From: Pseudisothecium myosuroides
Taxonomy: Eukaryota > Streptophyta > Bryopsida > Hypnales > Lembophyllaceae
Reading direction: 5' to 3'
Assembly (NCBI GenBank): GCA_951799445.1
Contig: OX637297.1
Span: 4,774,001-4,838,000 of the forward strand
Length of the DNA: 64,000 nt
In this document: one piece after another, positions 1 through 11,039 of the stretch
Position numbering within the stretch: the first letter of the stretch is position 1
How the letters are laid out: each line of letters opens with the position of its first letter
Translations under genes and position numbers: made by a program
The notes under the pieces: generated by a model
Told to the model about the DNA's origin: nothing
The model's input: only the letters and a program-made list of their open reading frames with translations
Databases searched by the model: none

Positions 1-413
1 ATGAGGGCTTCCTCGAACCTTTCCACGTGGGCTGTGGGATCATTGTCCCTATCCCCCGAAAACCTGGGTAGGTTGTGAGGGATAGGCACTTCCCGCAGTC
101 CTTCCGGTACCACGATGGGCAATCTTCTTGGTAGCATCATCGGATCGATGTCTAGTACGAAGGGCGCTGCTGGCGGAACATCGCCGGCGTTGAGCGGAGC
201 AGGAGGTCTAAGAGGCTCGTGGCCGTCCATCTCCCCGGATGAGTCCGACGCACTTACTCTTTCGACAGGTTCGGGGAGGTGGATTTCCTCTTCTATATTC
301 CCCGGTGAGCCTATCCTTATTAGGGGTTCGGGCGAATTAAGGTCTTCCCAGATTGATGCCGTAGGGGATGTTGGTGGCGTTAGTCGGGACGAACTCCCGC
401 CTCTGCCTCTCGG
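1..413 (-). CDS. Partial retrotransposon Gag N-terminus (Ty3/gypsy-like)
   Basis: An open frame of 137 codons runs on the minus strand from just after a stop at 414-416 to the left edge, so the protein is incomplete at its C-terminus. The first in-frame Met is at 228-230, and the true start is unclear. The N-terminal part is Ser/Pro/Glu-rich and disordered-looking. It ends in a segment with the core LPRFSGDRDNDPTAHVERF, which matches the start of the capsid-like domain of plant Ty3/gypsy Gag proteins (Phe-Ser-Gly, then Asp-Pro, then a Leu/Val-Glu-Arg-Phe helix). Gag would package retrotransposon RNA in cytoplasmic particles. Pol would lie off the left edge. Family assignment rests on this motif; the clade cannot be told. 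Confidence 0.6.
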
Positions 414-503
414 TCATGCTACCCTTTTGGGTCTCGGGGATTTTGAAGACCTTAGTGGCATCTAACTCTAGGCGAGTCGAGGTATACACCAATCAAATCC
501 ACG

Positions 504-521
504 CATATATATATATATATA
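504..521. repeat. (AT)n microsatellite
   Basis: An uninterrupted run of nine AT dinucleotides lies between the Gag frame and the upstream unknown ORF. It is probably untranslated leader sequence of the left-edge retroelement. Confidence 0.85.
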
Positions 522-586
522 GTAAGTCAATACAACACAAATACCAAATCAAATCCACACTATACGTAATCAAGCTGGAAATCTTA

Positions 587-1486
587 GACGGGTCCTAGGT
601 CTGTCTTATAGAGGGCCAAGCTAGCTGCAATCTCTGTAGCGGTTGGCCGGTACTCGAAAAAGTAAGGGGCTTGTTCCCTCTTGATGCGGTCGATGGACGC
701 TTGGTGGCGAGTCCAAGAGGCTTTGTTTGTAAAGAACGTAGCGTTCTTGATACGGACAAAGCGTGTTCTCTTCCCTCGACACGGGTACCGATAGAAGAGA
801 GGGTGAAATCGAGGCTGATGCAAAGTTTCGAGCCCCGATGCTGTATTAAGCGCCACTCGGATGTCTTCGGCGTCTTGGCACGGCTCACAAGCTGAGTGAT
901 ATTCGGCGATGTAGCTCAGCTGGTGCACGGTGGCGGCGTGGAAGGGTACGTAGCGAGTCGAGATGCCCTTGCACCCGTCTTTGGTGAGATGGCCACCGCG
1001 GTCGTGCCACGATCGGAAGTGTTGGAGACAAGTGTAGGGATTCTCTGGTACCTGAAGGTTTTCGACGTCTGACGCGTCGAACCGGTACAACTGGCCGTCA
1101 AAGAGGGGCTTTGGGGCCTTATAGCGTAATGTCGATGTGCGGCAGCTCTTGCAAGGGCGCGTCCCGCTGATGTGATGGAAGTCGCGAGCCAAAACACTCC
1201 CTCACATAGTGATTTTCGAAAAACCAAAAGTGGACCACTAGGTGCCAATAGAAACAGATGTGCTTATGGAAACTGTGTGACGGTACCCCAAATGACCCTG
1301 CTGCGATTGCGTGGGCAATCTCTGGAGTATGCCGATTTGGGTCGTGTAGGTAGAGGCGAACAAGATGCGCCCAATACTCGAAGGATATCTTTAGCACCCT
1401 TGGCCCGGTTGCCAAATCTGCTAACGAGATTATCTGGACAACACCTTCTTCTCCCTAGCCAAGTTCGAAGTCAGAGTAATTCTTGA
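587..1486 (-). pseudogene. Unrecognised ORF upstream of gag, frameshifted
   Basis: A 202-codon minus frame (1192 to 587) contains Cys pairs (CKSC near its start, CEPC in the middle), many aromatic residues and an even amino-acid composition, so it looks truly coding. A second minus frame (about 1415 to 1195) reads naturally into it if one or two bases are lost near 1195. Its core is EYWAHLVRLYLHDPNRHTPE. I do not recognise the family. It lies immediately upstream of, and on the same strand as, the Gag frame, so it may be an extra 5' ORF of the same retroelement or a fragment of an older element. The frameshift suggests it is dead. Confidence 0.4.
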
Positions 1487-1755
1487 GGGGGATGCCGTGG
1501 AAAGTAGACGCCCACACCTCAAGGTCGGAGTGGCCCCTAGTATTGGAAAACGGCTTAGATGATCCCGAGTCCGAGTCCCCTTCAGAGCCCTTCACATGCA
1601 ACACTTGTTAATCAAACATGCAATTGTAATCTAATGTTTTCAACTCCCGGCAGACGCACCAAAACTGTGGGCGCTGGATTACCCACCCTTGGTAATAAAG
1701 CAAACACCGACCAGGTTCTATGCCTTTATCCACATTTTTTAATATATGGGGGTGA
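1487..1755. other. No gene seen
   Basis: Short unassigned stretch between the broken unknown ORF and the left 5.3-kb element. Its last bases (1752-1755, GTGA) equal the first four bases beyond the other end of that element (7044-7047), a possible 4-bp target duplication. Confidence 0.5.
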
Positions 1756-1959
1756 TGTGAGCGCGGTCCACTGTGCCTTCCAAGCAATGGATCTTTTTTG
1801 CTAACGTTTCCTAAGTGTCGTGGATGGCAGCGAATAATTAGTAATGCATGTAGTAACTCACAAGTTAACTGCGATGTTCAGAGTGATGGTGAAATCCGAA
1901 CTCCCTAACTATCTATCCTATGTCGAGGGTCGACTGAGTAGTTGGCGTCATTTATAACG

Positions 1960-3345
1960 TCCCTAACTACGTAAAAAGGGGAACCCCTATGTTCCTTCCA
2001 TGAACCCCTAAGACTATCTTGGGTTTCTAAGACTTCACCTAGAAGTTCTACTTTTAAAAACTACCTCTAAAGTTCCAACTTTGGAATGTAACTCTAGATT
2101 TTACTTCTTTAACTTGATTCTTAAATATTAACTACCGACTTGTGCTCGATGTTTTGACTTTTGACTCTAGGTTTCTATTTCTAAATTAACTCCAAGATTT
2201 ACCCTTGAATTTTAACTCTATGTTTTAACTTTTAACTCTAAGTTTTTACTCCTAAATTAACTCTAAGATTTACCCTTGAATTTTAACTCTATGTTTTAAC
2301 TTTTAACTCTAAGTTTTTACTCCTAAATTAACTCTAAGATTTACCCTTGAATTTTAACTCTATGTTTTAACTTTTAACTCTAAGTTTTACTTCTAGAATT
2401 AATTCTAAATTTTAACCTCTAGGGTTGACTCTATGTTTTCACTTTGACTCTAGATTTTTTCTATTTCCAACAACTAATTCTAACTTTAACCTCTACCTCT
2501 TAACTTTTAGCTTCTACTTTTAGCTTTTCACTATGACTTTTTACTCCCCAATTGACTCTAAAGTTTAACCTTTAAATTTAATCTTAACTTTTGACTTTTG
2601 ACTTTTGACTTTCTACTTCCAACTTTAATCCTATCGTTTTAATCCTAGTTTAACTCTAAGTGTTGTCCTCCTAAATTTAATTCCAACTTTTAACTCTAGG
2701 GCTTAACTTCTAAACTTACTTCCACAATTTACTCTGAGTTTTGACTTCTAATTTTAACTCTATTTCTAACTAAAATTCTATTCGTAATTTCTACCCCCTA
2801 AATTTAGTCCAAGGTTTTTTATTTTTAATTTCTACTTCCCACTCGGAATTTTTTACTCCTAATTAACCCTAACTTCCTTTTCTAAGCTACCCTAAGGTTT
2901 CACTGGAAATTTTAATCCCCTAAGTCAAACTTCCAAATTAATTCTACTTTTTAACTTCCCAAAGTTAACTCTAGATTTTGACCTTAGAATTTTAACTTTA
3001 AGAAATAAAGTGTAAATTGATTCTAATTCTAACCGCTAATTAATCCCTAATTTTAATCCTAAATTCTCTTTCTAATTTAAACCCCTAAGGTCCGTCCATG
3101 ATTCTTTTTGGATGATTTCTACTCAAAATTCCTCCGTCCTACCCCCTACCGCTTAACTTAGCCTAACGCGGTCAGTTTACGGTCAAATCTTAATTATAAG
3201 ATGTTTTCGGAAACCCCTATCACTAATCTATAGACTTTTGAATCTAAACTTCTAATTTGCACTAATCACGGCTCGCTAATCACACTTTTAGGGCTGATTA
3301 AGGAAATCAATGCTAATTAGGGAAAATACCAAGGGTTAATTTCAA
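1960..3345 (-). repeat. TTAACTCTAA-rich tract with 70-bp tandem repeat (3 copies)
   Basis: A degenerate tract is built from TTTTAACTCTA-like words. At about 2188-2397 it becomes a near-perfect 70-bp tandem repeat with three units. The matching tract in the inverted copy (about 16000-17500) carries six units. On the transcribed (minus) strand the tract follows a splice donor, so it would be intron sequence of the element. Confidence 0.85.
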
Positions 3346-3353
3346 AAACTCAC

Positions 3354-3416
3354 CTCTTCACTACCGGTTTCGGAAATCACTTCGTCCACGTCCACGTAGA
3401 CATCCTCATGCTCCAT
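3354..3416 (-). CDS. 21-codon acidic starting exon of the 5.3-kb element
   Basis: An ATG at 3414-3416 opens 21 codons rich in Glu/Asp/Val (MEHEDVYVDVDEV...SEE), directly followed by the strong splice donor GTGAGT. The inverted copy has the same 21 codons without stop or indel, with five amino-acid replacements. It would be the first coding exon of a spliced transcript from the element's TATA box, with the AT-rich tract as intron. The acceptor is unknown. It is short, so conservation could simply reflect the recent age of the two copies. Confidence 0.35.
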
Positions 3417-4082
3417 AGCAATCCTTTGTTTTGTTTGATTTTTCCCAAGCTCACCGCTTAATTTGAGAAAATATTACACCCTTGCAATCTAACTTCCTTC
3501 TTTCCCTTCCTCCTTCTTTTTCTTTCTTCCTCCCTTCTTCTACACTAGTACTATTCCACCTAAGCTTTTATGAGTCTTACACTATGGTCTCCAATTTCAA
3601 GGAGGTTTTTAAGATGCCAACTATCCTCTTACACAATTTTGCCTTTGTGTCATCCTAATCCTCCTCCCAACGGTCACCACGAATTCTCAAGATTTCCTTT
3701 TCTAATCCTACCTAAGCCTAAGCCTAGGTCGCTATTTATCGTCTCTCTCACCTCTCCCCTATTTCATTCGATTGTTCTCTATCCTTCCTCCATTGTGTGT
3801 AGAGTGTTTTGAAGTTGTTGGTGAGGGTGAGACTTCCTTGTGTGCAGGTACGGTGGTGCTCCGCTCTTTTCTCCCTTCTCCCTTTTTGATTTTAGACCCT
3901 AATCCCTACTTAGCAATAGGTCAGCCCCCCATTTTCCTTTGTTTTGTTTATCTAGTGTGAGAGAAACCAAAAATCAAGAAAAAGGAGTTCAAAAATGGGG
4001 ACCGAACTGGGGCCCCAACTGCCTGCCGGACCAAGCCTGGCCTCCCGGCTGGCTGTCTAGCTGCTGGGGGGTCGGGTTCAAA

Positions 4083-4112
4083 AATAAATAAATAAATAAT
4101 TTATTTATTTGT
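4083..4112. repeat. AT palindrome (AAATAAATAA / TTATTTATTT)
   Basis: A near-perfect palindrome of AAAT repeats around a central AATT. The inverted copy has it at about 15172-15205. It could form a hairpin in DNA or RNA. Confidence 0.7.
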
Positions 4113-4134
4113 TTTCTTTTGATATTTGGATGAT

Positions 4135-4320
4135 GTGACCTGGTCTGGTTCGGTTCTCGACTTGATCTGGTCTGTTCTGGCTCCCGACTTGATCTGGTCT
4201 GTTTGGTTCTCGACTAATCTGGTCTGTTTGGTTCTCGACTTGATCTGGTCTGTTTGGTTCTCGACTTGATCTGGTCTGTTTGGTTCTCGACTTGACCTGG
4301 TCTGTTTTGCCTCTGGACCT
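4135..4320 (-). repeat. 26-bp minisatellite (GAACCAAACAGACCAGATCA on minus)
   Basis: About six to seven imperfect units based on GGTTCTCGACTTGATCTGGT on the plus strand. The same array is at about 15000-15150 in the inverted copy. Confidence 0.85.
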
Positions 4321-4383
4321 TGACTACTAAGGGAAAACTGGATTTTTGGGCAAACTGGATTTTTGGTGAACTAAGGGAAAGAA

Positions 4384-4740
4384 AACTTGGGGAAAATAAA
4401 ACTTGGGGAAAATAGAACTTGGGGAAAACAAACTTGGGGAAAACAAACTTGGGGATAATAGGACCTGAGGGAAATAGAACTTGGGAAAAACAAGACTTGG
4501 GGAAAATAGAACTTGGGGAAAATAAGACTTGGGGAAAATAGAACTTGGGGAAAATAAGACTTGGGGAAAATAGAACTTGGGGAAAATAAGACTTAGGGAA
4601 AATAGAACTTGGGGAACAACTTAGTCACACTAAAACTTGGGGAACACTCAGACTCACTAAACACTTGGGGAGCAACTTAGACACACTAAACTTGGGGAAC
4701 ACTCAGACTCACTAAACACTTGGGGAACAACTAAACTAAA
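4384..4740 (-). repeat. 15-20 bp minisatellite (ACTTGGGGAAAATAGA)
   Basis: A long degenerate array of ACTTGGGGAAAATAGA and variants (ACTTGGGGAACA...). The corresponding array in the right copy (about 14690-14935) is roughly 100 bp shorter, so the unit number has changed since the copies separated. Confidence 0.85.
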
Positions 4741-4984
4741 GAAAACATTGGAATTAACTAAACTTCACTAAATGCAAAGGAACCTACATATCTTGGAAGC
4801 TAAACTCTGGAGGTTTCCACAAAGGTCTTGGAAACTAGACTTTGGAACTAAATACGAGGGAGGTGCAAAGCTTCGCCGTTAGATTGGTTTTAACACCAAC
4901 TTTAGGACTTCTTGGCACCTTGAGGGTTCAAAGCTCCGCCGTCTACACTTGTAACACACGCTTTAGGACTTCAACTTTGTCACT

Positions 4985-5335
4985 AGTTCAAAGCTTCGCC
5001 GTTCCGGAGGGGGGTCCACTCAACAAGGAGAAGATTAAAAGAGGGTTTGAAATAACTTTAGAAAAACATGTACAAAAGAGGTTCAAAGCTTCGCCGTCCC
5101 GGAGGCGGGTCCACTCAACAAGGAGAAGATTAGAAGAGGGTTTGGGATAACTTTAGAAAACATGCACAAAGGAGGTTCAAAGCTTCGCCGTCCCGGAGGG
5201 GGGTCCACTCAACAAGGAGAAGATTAAAAGAGGGTTTGGAATAACTTTAGAAAACATGCACAAAGGAGGTTCAAAGCTTCGCCGTCCCGGAGGGGGGTCC
5301 ACTTAACAAAGAGAAGGTTAGAAGAGGGTGTAAGA
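4985..5335 (-). repeat. 95-bp tandem repeat, about 4 units
   Basis: Four units each begin GGTTCAAAGCTTCGCCGTCC and continue through a CCACTCAACAAGGAGAAG block, spaced about 94-95 bp. Degenerate half-units occur upstream near 4865 and 4930. The right copy has the same array at about 14120-14460. It lies in the presumed 5' transcribed leader. Confidence 0.9.
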
Positions 5336-5745
5336 AAAAACACAAAGAGAAAACACACAAGTTAGACCACGTGGCAACACAAAGCTCACACGCTAAAGGC
5401 CCCCCAAAGCGGCATCGCCAAGGTACGGTGGGGGGTGAGTTTAGGATTAGTGCAAGATACAAAAAGACTCTTAAACTTCACAAGTTAGACCACAACACGT
5501 ACAAGAGGGAGAGAGAGGCTCTCCACTCACAACAACGTACCAAAAAACTTCACAAAAGAGTACACAAAGCAAGGTAAAAGGACCCCCAAGGACCTTCAAA
5601 GCTTGAAAATAAGCAACAATGGAGCCAAAAGTGTTCCGAAAACACCATAGAGGTTTTTGGCTTCAAACGCCAAAATATCCAAAATAACTTGGACCCACGA
5701 ACCCAAAACAAGAATTGGAGGTGTTCTAGAGAGAGAAATGGGGCC

Positions 5746-5753
5746 CTTATATA
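5746..5753 (-). promoter_or_regulatory. TATA box of the 5.3-kb element
   Basis: On the minus strand the motif CCTATATAAGGG is followed by a pyrimidine-rich CTCTCTCT stretch, a typical plant core promoter. The sequence is conserved at 13692-13699 in the inverted copy. Confidence 0.55.
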
Positions 5754-7038
5754 GGTTTCCAAGGGCTCACCCCTCCCTCTAGAGTTCTAAGGTAACCTTA
5801 TCAACGGGGATTTTCATCCTCATCCTCAAAGATTTTCATCTTACATCCTAAATTTCTACTTCTACCATCTATGCTAGACCAACATCCTAACTTTTGGAGA
5901 TTAGCTCCAATCGCCAAACGGATTGCGCCGTTGGATCCAGAACGCCGTGTTTAGTCTTAGACCCCTCTACCCCCCGTACCGAGGCCAAAAACCCATCGTA
6001 GGCTAATTTAGTTTAAAAACCAAATCGTGGTAAAATCCTAGATCTTGGGGGTCTCCTAATTTGAGAAATGTGAATAGCCTAGGGTCTCCGGTAGGTGTGA
6101 GAGAGTCGGGAAGGGCTTTTGGTTGACTTCGTTTCGCCATTGTATGGTCCCGGAATGCCGGTCAACGTGGCGGGGACCCCGCCACGTGGTTAATTCCCGA
6201 GGAATCTCGCCGGTTCGGGTACTTGTCGCTATCGGAATGTCGTGAAACTTCACGGAGCGCATTATTAACATAAAACAAGCTAGTCTAGTTTTTAGTGAGA
6301 TTTTATTGTAACCTGGGTAATTTCCATGAAATTCCCGTTGGAGGTTAGGAGGGTTGACCACTCGGAAAGAGGTTCTTCTGCAAGTCGGAAGATGTCGGGA
6401 TTTTTCACATGACCTCTCAGGGAGTCACATGAAAGACGTGCGGGTGTGTTTCCGTACCTGGCACGATCGGTCAATGGAGATTTAAACTGGACATCTCCTT
6501 GAATTAGCGACGGTACGGGAATCTTCTGCAGGTGGAGGAATCTTGGCGAACCGATTTTGCCGTTGGACTCCTGGCATGGGATTCACCCTAGAACACCATC
6601 CTTGGGCTGTAGATTCCTCCACAGGCCCGGTCTTGCGTGAGTGGCTCCTGCATGCTAACAATCGGGATTTTGGGAATTCGTCGATCTAATGGGGAATTCT
6701 AAATCTAACTCTAGGACCCGACCTAGTGGCCTCGCTGTGGATCCCTCGGACCGACCTAGCCATGAATCGCCACATTCATGGTGGGATTCAGCCCTTTTGG
6801 GGCTGTGTGACTCGAATCCTCCAAATCTAACCTGTTCGTTATTTTTATACCATTTTTAGGCAAGGTTTGGGGGATTCTAAGTAAAAAACACAAATCTAGA
6901 CCAAATACTATAATGGGTATGACACAACCCTATTTCGGTTCTACACTCTTTTTATGGATTTTTGTATACTTTTATCAACTTTAAATTGCAAATTTCCAAA
7001 AAAATAATTCTACGAGTCCCAAGTGACAAATTGAGAGC

Positions 7039-8577
7039 TCACAGTGACGAATCCAAGTTGATGGTGTGCGCGAGCTTCCTCCCACTCTTCTTTGACTGGG
7101 GAGTTCCCTCCTTTCCTTCCGTCTGAATGCCCACGTTCGGAAAAGACCCGAGCATTGAAAGGTCGGACAGATCGAACGACCGTGACAACGTCACTCCGTT
7201 CAGCTTCCGGCTCCTCCCCTCCATCCGGTTTGCAGCTTCTCGCGCTTCCATCATCACCAATTCCACTTTCTCGGAGTAGTCCGTCAAGATCCAAACCAAC
7301 CTGGTTCCGGATATCTTCTTCTCCTTGAGGACTCCCTCCTCAAACAGCTTGGACTTGGTGACGGCCTCTCCGGTTGTCCCAAAAGTGGCCTTCACATCCT
7401 CGGCTACTTTCCGGGTAGCCTCCGCCATCTCCCGTGTGGTAGCCATGTCCTCCTTGAGGAGCAACATTTCCGTCTTCAACGACTCGTTCTCCTCTTGGAG
7501 TCGTCGTATCTCCGCTTCTTGCTTCCGGATCTCATCCGGGCTGGAGATGAATTCTGCAACCACTCCTGCGAGGTTGCTATCCGTTGGTGCTCCCACTAGC
7601 TTGCTGATCTGGTTCAGAATCAGCTTCTTCACTGTCCAGTCTGCTCGCACATCGCTCAGGATGTTGATCAGCTGGTTGAACGGATCCGTCGGATCCGATC
7701 CGGAAGGACCCGGTTCTTCAGAAACCGGTTTCTTCCCAAGGTTGGAGGTTTCACCCGGAGGGATTGGGGTTCCTCTCCGGTGAGGAGGCGTCGTCTTCTG
7801 CCGCTTGTGCTGCGGCCGGTGTTGCTCCTCCTCTTCTTCTTCTTCCTCCTCGGAACCGGATACTTCCTCCTGTTCTTCCGATTGCGATTCCCCATACTTC
7901 AGGAGTGACTCATGAGTCTTCCACTCCTTCTCCTTTGTATCCGTGAGGAGTTGATTGTGCTTGTAAAGATGAAAGATGTAGGGACTCAATGGAGTCGGCC
8001 TACTTCCTCCGATCTTCGGAATCAGACGGTTGACCAGATCGGAAAAGATCCTGGCCCAGTCTACTTTCCGTTCCCCGCTCAGGGCTCCGAAAATCAGGTT
8101 TCCGATGGCAATGGTCACCCTCGTCGGCTTCTCCGGGTGGATGATCGGAACCAGGAACTGTAGAAGGTTTCGATGCCGGTCATCCAAACAATCCGCGACC
8201 GCATGCCCATCCTTTGAGTCCACCGTGCACCGGAACTTCCCCCGAGTGTAACCCTCCTTTGAGGTGGCCATCCCTCGACCTCCTGACCGGAATTCGTACA
8301 CGGCCTTCCACATCTCCTCCGTCCAACTGCCTGGAATCCCGCGGATGGTCTTGTCGAACTGATTCGAGAGTTTTCCCAACAACTCTCGAATCATCCGTTC
8401 CTCCCTAAACCCCCAGGGTTTATCGATCAGTCCTCCGCAACCCATCTTGGCAAGATCCTCTATCAGGTTGTCCTTTTCCTTTTCTTCTGCTGGAATAATC
8501 GGACACACCTTCCGGAGTTTAACTTCCACTGTGGAGGAACTGGACGGTCTTGCTCTACTCTTGCGGAGCTGAGGCAT
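7039..8577 (-). CDS. Gag-like coiled-coil protein (family member A), 3' end cut by the 5.3-kb element
   Basis: An intact frame of 512 codons from the ATG at 8577 (a GTG two codons earlier is unlikely to be used). The N-terminal globular part (residues about 30-200) carries MGCGGLIDKPWGFREERM, NQFDKTIRG, WTEEMWKAVYEF, HPEKPTRVTIAIGN and LSPYIFHLY. It is followed by a poly-Glu acidic stretch with a basic PQHKRQKTTPPHRR patch, a coiled coil (about 360-420), and a conserved C-terminal block ISGTRLVWILTDYSEKVEL. Two relatives exist at 18214-19860 and 22880-24652. The last codons and stop come from the 5.3-kb element; the sister copy continues about 75 codons further with a DQ-rich tail. The layout (globular part, acidic/basic linker, coil) suggests a Gag-like or transposon structural protein, but I do not firmly recognise a named family. 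No zinc knuckle is visible. Confidence 0.7.
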   Translation of the reverse strand: MPQLRKSRARPSSSSTVEVKLRKVCPIIPAEEKEKDNLIEDLAKMGCGGLIDKPWGFREERMIRELLGKLSNQFDKTIRGIPGSWTEEMWKAVYEFRSGGRGMATSKEGYTRGKFRCTVDSKDGHAVADCLDDRHRNLLQFLVPIIHPEKPTRVTIAIGNLIFGALSGERKVDWARIFSDLVNRLIPKIGGSRPTPLSPYIFHLYKHNQLLTDTKEKEWKTHESLLKYGESQSEEQEEVSGSEEEEEEEEEQHRPQHKRQKTTPPHRRGTPIPPGETSNLGKKPVSEEPGPSGSDPTDPFNQLINILSDVRADWTVKKLILNQISKLVGAPTDSNLAGVVAEFISSPDEIRKQEAEIRRLQEENESLKTEMLLLKEDMATTREMAEATRKVAEDVKATFGTTGEAVTKSKLFEEGVLKEKKISGTRLVWILTDYSEKVELVMMEAREAANRMEGRSRKLNGVTLSRSFDLSDLSMLGSFPNVGIQTEGKEGTPQSKKSGRKLAHTINLDSSL

Positions 8578-8583
8578 GGACAC

Positions 8584-9060
8584 GAGCTGTGCTAAACCGG
8601 ATTCTGACTGAGGCTACCTTTCCCTCTCCTAGCCGCACGTCTCGTTTCTCACCTTCGCTCTTCCGATCTCAACCGGAATACCTCTAAACCTGCAACAAAC
8701 ACTAAAGCACTGCGCGCCCTCACACACACATGCACACACAAACTCACAGAACAAGGGAGCAAATCGCTGGAGAAGGAAGCTAAGTATGCGCTGGAGAGCG
8801 ATTTTCGCAAAAGAAATTTGAAAAAGAGTGGCAACTGGATTGGTCAGCCTATTTATAGTCTGATCTGTCATCATGACCAAATCTGTTCCTGACCCAATCC
8901 GTTCTAACTCAGATCCGCTCCAATTCTAATCCGGTTTAGATTCAGATCAAATCCGGATTGTCACCTATTCCGTTCCGTAGTTAATTTCCGGTTTTCCGTT
9001 ACCTCTTGCTCAATTCCGGATACCAGATCACGGTTTCCGTTCCAAGATTTTAATAACTTA
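8584..9060 (-). promoter_or_regulatory. Promoter and leader of gag-like gene A
   Basis: On the minus strand CTATAAATAG (8850-8858) is a TATA box about 280 bp upstream of the ATG, matched by TATAAAAA at 17934 in the sister copy. A pyrimidine/GTTGCAG acceptor-like site near 8693 is conserved in both. Upstream sequence is rich in CCGGAT words, a trait of all three members of this family. Homology to the sister copy ends near 8998; unlike the sister it continues into unrelated CCGG-rich sequence to about 9060. Confidence 0.5.
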
Positions 9061-9089
9061 CAAAAACCAAAAATTCACATTGCGACATA

Positions 9090-11026
9090 CGGGGAGCGGA
9101 AGCGGAAGTACATCACGCTATAGGGAGTTGATGTTTGTGGCAAGGCGTGGTACATAATTCACAGCATCCCGAAGTCCACTTACCACAGTTATATCGAGAT
9201 GTACAACGACGGCGTCGTATCAAGGACGCACGAAAACAAAGGGGTTAAGTACCCGCGGACTCGGACTATTCAGGTCGCTGGGACTATGAAAGCCATTATT
9301 GACGAGAATGCTGATCAAATGCCCCACCAAATGCGCGGCATTGGGAACGGGCGAATAGACACTCTAAAATTCCTTCCTCCCGAAAGAAATTGGAAACGAG
9401 TCCGAGCAGACGCCAACAAGGTAGTGCCCCTAATCTCCTGTATTGATCGTGCGATCTCCCGACGAGATCAATGATCGTGAGATATCACGATCATTGTTCT
9501 GGTGCAATGCTTGTCATTTGCATTCCTTCCCCTTCGCTTGTACCGATGCTTAAGCGTACTAGTTCTGGATGTGCAGTTGAATGCCAACTACGGTCTGCTG
9601 CCCGTGAGCCAGTCGACTATTAGTAGACTCAAGCGGGAGCACTTCAACAACGTCTCCATTAAGCCTGTTGAAAGTTTGTTTGCAAAATGTACTACGTGCG
9701 ACAATCTACAGCAATTTATTTTGAAGTCCCCTCTTCCTGAAAATTTATATCTTCAGCTTGACAACTCTGCCAAGGATAACAAGAACAAATATCTGATGGC
9801 ATTCTTATCCTTGCTCACTGCACGAGGTGTCTTCAAGGAAATTCAGGTTGGGTTTCTACTAGTCGGACACACTCACGAGGACATCGATGCATATTTCAGC
9901 CACCTTTTGAAGGCCTTGAAGACCAAGAACACTTTTGTCGTCGCTGACCTCATGAAAGCCTTCATGAAGTCCCAAGAACTGTCATTTATGCCGGAGTTCA
10001 TACAGGAGGTGGGGGATTTCAAGTCGTTTGTGGAGGGTTACCAATGCAATCGCGGGGAAAAATTAATTGGATTGGGGGAAATGCACCTGTTCAAGTTCTA
10101 TGTGGACATTGATGGGGTCCCAGTCATGAACTTCAAAAGGTCAGCAATTGATTCGAACTGGTTGCCGTCGAAGAAACCTTTTAAACGCATTTGGAAGACA
10201 GACAGCAATGGTCAACCCATGCTCCCTCACGGCTGTCCAAAGCCTGTTCCGTTTAAGCCCATTTGGAGCAGCAAGGTTCCGATACCGAATGGAAATCAAG
10301 AAAAGGTAAGGGAAGTGGTGCGGAAAGCTACCTTGAACAAGGGTTTCATGCTGGTAGGACTTGAGAAATACATTCAAGTATTGGCAATACGGTATTTCTA
10401 AATGCGAGGGATTTGCAACTGCGTTTGGTCCATACTTGGATTACTGGAAGTGTGTTCTCGATGAGCTGAAGGAACCACTACCCGAGTGTCCTCCGGAGTT
10501 GGTGGAAGGCTTCTGGCCACAACACAATTGGAGGGTGGCACGTAATGGAGTCCCTCGCCCAGGATCAACGGTGAATCCCATGGACGTAATTCCGGAGGAA
10601 GAAGAGGAGCTGGAGCCTTACTGCGGCCCTACAAATGAAGCGCCAAGGGAAAGCTTTAATCCCTGGCTAGACATACGACCAGGCTGTTGGGTACTTGTCA
10701 GACCGGAAGTCCTGGAATCATGTGCTGTTTGGCAAGGAAGAGCATTGTCTACTGTATGCAGAGTGGAAGGAGATGTGAATAACAGGAAGTTCTTGCTTCA
10801 GTACTGGCGACCCTATAACTCTGAAACGAGGCTGGAATTGATTTATCGGAATTGCTGGTACGGTAAATGGGTCGTTGAAAAAAATCCCCCCACCTAGGTG
10901 GACGCGGGTGCTGCAGTGTATGCGAATTGGTTCAGGAGAGTGGATCAAAAATCACGAACAATTCCTCAGAAGAATAGGGAGGCTGCCTTAGTGAATTTGA
11001 ATCGGGCAAACGTGGTAGACCCATGA
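9090..11026 (+). pseudogene. DUF7869-domain protein pseudogene
   Basis: Reads as a transposon-like DUF7869 protein. Exon 1 (to 9420) holds GKAWYIIHSIPKSTY, the DQMPHQMRGIGNGR block and NWKRV. A 156-bp GT-AG intron (9421-9576) follows at a codon boundary. Exon 2 holds PVSQSTISRLKREHF, the FAKCTTCDNL Cys pair, then the signature LQLDNSAKDNKNKY and VGHTHEDIDAYF. The C-terminal part continues after a one-base frameshift near 10377 (DYWKCVLDEL, then WVLVRP) and after an in-frame TAG at 10895-10897 it still reads well to the TGA at 11024-11026. A further in-frame TAG near 9121 interrupts the N-terminus. It is therefore a dead copy. Family function is unknown; the domain is common in mobile or expanded gene sets of algae, bryophytes, oomycetes and animals. 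It lies between the two inverted 5.3-kb elements. Confidence 0.7.
9469..9496. repeat. Perfect hairpin in the DUF7869 intron
   Basis: CAATGATCGTGA, then GATA, then TCACGATCATTG: 12-bp arms with a 4-base loop, preceded by a related GATCGTGCGATC. A shorter relative (ATCGTGA-GATG-TCACGAT) lies at 11098-11115, downstream of the same gene. Confidence 0.9.
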
Positions 11027-11039
11027 TTGAGTGCCTAGT

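Larger units (their letters stand above)
1756..7043 (-). mobile_element. 5.3-kb LTR-like element, left copy (minus orientation)
   Basis: Read on the minus strand the unit starts TGTGAGCTCTC and ends CGCGCTCACA, so it has TG...CA termini with a 6-bp terminal inversion. The whole unit reappears reverse-complemented at 12401-17741, with high identity by eye apart from indels and repeat-number changes. In transcriptional order it holds a TATA box, a 95-bp tandem repeat, a short minisatellite, a 26-bp repeat, an AT palindrome, a 21-codon starting exon with splice donor, and a long TTAACTCTAA-rich tract. No reverse transcriptase is visible. The inner end abuts the 3' part of a gag-like ORF and supplies its stop codon. 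This arrangement (gag then unit here, unit then gag in the right copy) is what long LTRs flanking a gag-bearing interior would give. A stand-alone non-autonomous element is the alternative. A 4-bp GTGA duplication flanks it. Confidence 0.7.

Noticed and set aside
115..465. Plus-strand 116-codon frame over the gag
   Set aside because: Antisense shadow of the Gag frame, which has the family motif.
7039..7050. Simple insertion of the 5.3-kb unit into gag-like gene A
   Set aside because: Sequence beyond 1756 does not resume the gag-like gene, and only a weak 4-bp GTGA repeat flanks the unit. A deletion, a rearrangement or a true LTR position is needed.
7325..7783. Plus-strand 152-codon Ser-rich frame
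   Set aside because: Antisense shadow of the coiled-coil part of gag-like gene A.
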